Assembly: GCA_012727835.1 (NCBI GenBank)
Contig: JAAYGE010000204.1
Location: forward strand, 1-15,476
Origin: Bacillota bacterium
GTDB lineage: Bacteria > Bacillota_H > UBA994 > UBA5500
Length of the DNA: 15,476 nucleotides
Reading direction: 5' to 3'
Shown here piece by piece: positions 14,168 through 15,476 of this stretch; within the stretch, counting starts at the first letter, position 1, and each line of letters opens with the position of its first letter. The translations under genes were made by a program, and so were the position numbers. The notes beneath the pieces were generated by a model that was not told the origin of the DNA, did not search any database, and worked only from the letters and a program-made list of their open reading frames with translations.

Positions 14168-15476
14168 GTGGCGTTTTCTGGATTAGCGGAAAAATTGCAA
14201 GCCACTTTTAAGCGCTTGCGGGGAAAAGGCAAGCTAACTGAAAAAGATGTAAACGATGCCCTGAGGGAAGTGCGTCTGGCCTTACTAGAAGCCGACGTTA
14301 ACCATCGAGTGGTGCGAAATTTTGTTGCTGCCATCAAAGAACGGTCTATTGGAGCGGAAGTAATGGAGAGCATCACGCCGGGGCAGCAGATCGTCAAAAT
14401 TGTCCACGAGGAGATGAATGAACTTCTCGGAGGCACCGCTGGCCGTTTGCAGATGGCAAGCAAGCCGCCCACGATTATTATGCTGGTAGGTCTGCAGGGG
14501 GCAGGAAAAACAACCACCGCTGGTAAACTGGCACTGCACTTACGTAAGAACGGGCGGCGACCCATGTTGGTGGCCGGAGACGTTTATCGACCGGCAGCTA
14601 TTGAGCAGCTGCATGTGGTTGGCAAACAAGCCGAAGTCCCCGTATTTAGCATGGGTGATAAACTGAGCCCGGTCCATATTGCCAAGGCGGGGGTAGAACA
14701 AGCTCTGCGAGATGGGCGGGATGTGGTAATTATAGACACCGCCGGCCGATTACACATCGACGAGGAATTGATGCAGGAGTTAACCAGCATTAAGACCGAG
14801 GTCAAACCCCATGAAGTTTTGTTAGTCGTTGATGCCATGACCGGCCAGGATGCGGTTAATGTGGCTAACGCCTTTAATGAGCAGCTGGGAATAGACGGTT
14901 TAATCATGACCAAGTTAGATGGTGATACGCGGGGTGGGGCAGCCCTTTCGGTCAAGGCGGTGACCGGCAAGCCAATCAAGTTTGCGGCCACCGGCGAAAA
15001 GCTGGATGCCTTAGAAGTTTTCCATCCCGATCGCATGGCATCTCGCATTCTTGGCATGGGCGATGTGCTCTCTTTGATTGAAAAGGCCCAAGCCGCCATG
15101 GATGAGAAGAAGGCTATCGAGCTCAGCAAGAAATTGCGGTCGGCCCAGTTTACTCTTGAAGATTTTCTCGAGCAGTTACAACAGGTTCGAAATATGGGGC
15201 CGCTGGATCAATTGATAGGTATGATTCCGGGTATGGCCCAGTCCAAGCAATTCCGGGATTTACAGCCCGATGAAAAGCAGCTGAAACAGATTGAGGCCAT
15301 TATCTACTCCATGACTCCAGCCGAACGACAGCAGCCGGAAATTATCACCGGTAGTCGGCGGCGGCGGATTGCCGCCGGTAGCGGCACCAGTGTGCAAAGT
15401 GTCAACCGTTTGCTTAAGCAGTTTGAGCAAACGAAGCGGATGATGCGCCAATTTGGGGATAAGGGCGGCCGTAAGC
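14168..15476 (+). CDS. ffh: signal recognition particle protein Ffh (3' end outside window)
   Basis: GTPase and RNA-binding subunit of the SRP, which recognises signal sequences on ribosomes and delivers them to FtsY. 436 codons are present and the frame is still open at the window edge, so only the last residues are missing. The N domain opens MAFSGLAEKLQATFKRLRG. The G domain has G1 GLQGAGKTTT at 108-117, GDVYRPAAIEQL, DTAGRLHIDEELM near 189 and TKLDGDTRGG near 247. The M domain has QVRNMGPLDQLIGMIPGM, and the RNA-binding helices include RRRRIAAGSGTSVQSVNRLL, with GSGT near residue 404. The start is GTG with AGGAGGGAG (14153-14161) upstream. Confidence 0.97.
   Translation, partial: MAFSGLAEKLQATFKRLRGKGKLTEKDVNDALREVRLALLEADVNHRVVRNFVAAIKERSIGAEVMESITPGQQIVKIVHEEMNELLGGTAGRLQMASKPPTIIMLVGLQGAGKTTTAGKLALHLRKNGRRPMLVAGDVYRPAAIEQLHVVGKQAEVPVFSMGDKLSPVHIAKAGVEQALRDGRDVVIIDTAGRLHIDEELMQELTSIKTEVKPHEVLLVVDAMTGQDAVNVANAFNEQLGIDGLIMTKLDGDTRGGAALSVKAVTGKPIKFAATGEKLDALEVFHPDRMASRILGMGDVLSLIEKAQAAMDEKKAIELSKKLRSAQFTLEDFLEQLQQVRNMGPLDQLIGMIPGMAQSKQFRDLQPDEKQLKQIEAIIYSMTPAERQQPEIITGSRRRRIAAGSGTSVQSVNRLLKQFEQTKRMMRQFGDKGGRK

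Noticed and set aside
14584..15129. 181-codon minus-strand ORF
   Set aside because: Antisense to ffh in a fully conserved region; low-complexity Ser/Ala composition and no SD.

Overview
The window reads as a housekeeping segment of a low-to-mid GC, endospore-forming Firmicute, most like the clostridial Peptococcaceae/Moorella-type lineages. The evidence is gene order and content: rsmD-coaD, ylbJ, tmcAL, ackA, yceD-rpmF, plsX, acpP-rnc, spoVS, smc-ftsY, ylxM-ffh. Two genes are sporulation-linked (ylbJ, spoVS), starts often use GTG or TTG, and Shine-Dalgarno (SD) sequences are strong. No mobile element, CRISPR array, rRNA or tRNA gene is visible. The species cannot be fixed from the sequence alone.

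Layout. 41-1091 (+): rRNA methyltransferase RsmD and CoA-synthesis enzyme CoaD. 1074-3649 (-): sporulation membrane protein YlbJ and tRNA(Met) acetyl-cytidine ligase TmcAL, convergent on coaD with an 18-nt overlap. 3770-4966 (+): acetate kinase, divergent from tmcAL. 4979-5825 (+): a consensus sigma-A promoter, a YceD/DUF177 gene, rpmF (bL32) and an intrinsic terminator. 5858-8759 (+): a lipid block of plsX, a DegV/FakB-type gene, acpP and rnc. The fabD/fabG/fabF genes often found here are absent and degV sits in their place. 8779-9171: a structured leader, spoVS and a terminator. 9243-13735: smc and ftsY. 13760-end: a promoter, ylxM and ffh, which runs off the window. The themes are ribosome and tRNA maturation, acetate/CoA/lipid metabolism, chromosome organisation and protein targeting.

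The most notable feature is the yceD gene. Its frame is interrupted by one UGA (5421-5423), exactly where relatives carry a conserved Cys of the C-terminal Cys cluster. The frame stays open for 42 more conserved codons and ends in TAG just before rpmF. None of the other 14 complete genes ends in TGA (7 TAA, 7 TAG). The candidate is therefore a selenocysteine-containing (or otherwise UGA-recoded) YceD. A point nonsense mutation or a sequencing error cannot be excluded, and no convincing SECIS element is visible by eye. Other points worth a look are an 11-bp inverted repeat that would mask the ylbJ ribosome binding site, a nested hairpin abutting the spoVS SD, and dyads on the plsX and ylxM-ffh promoters.
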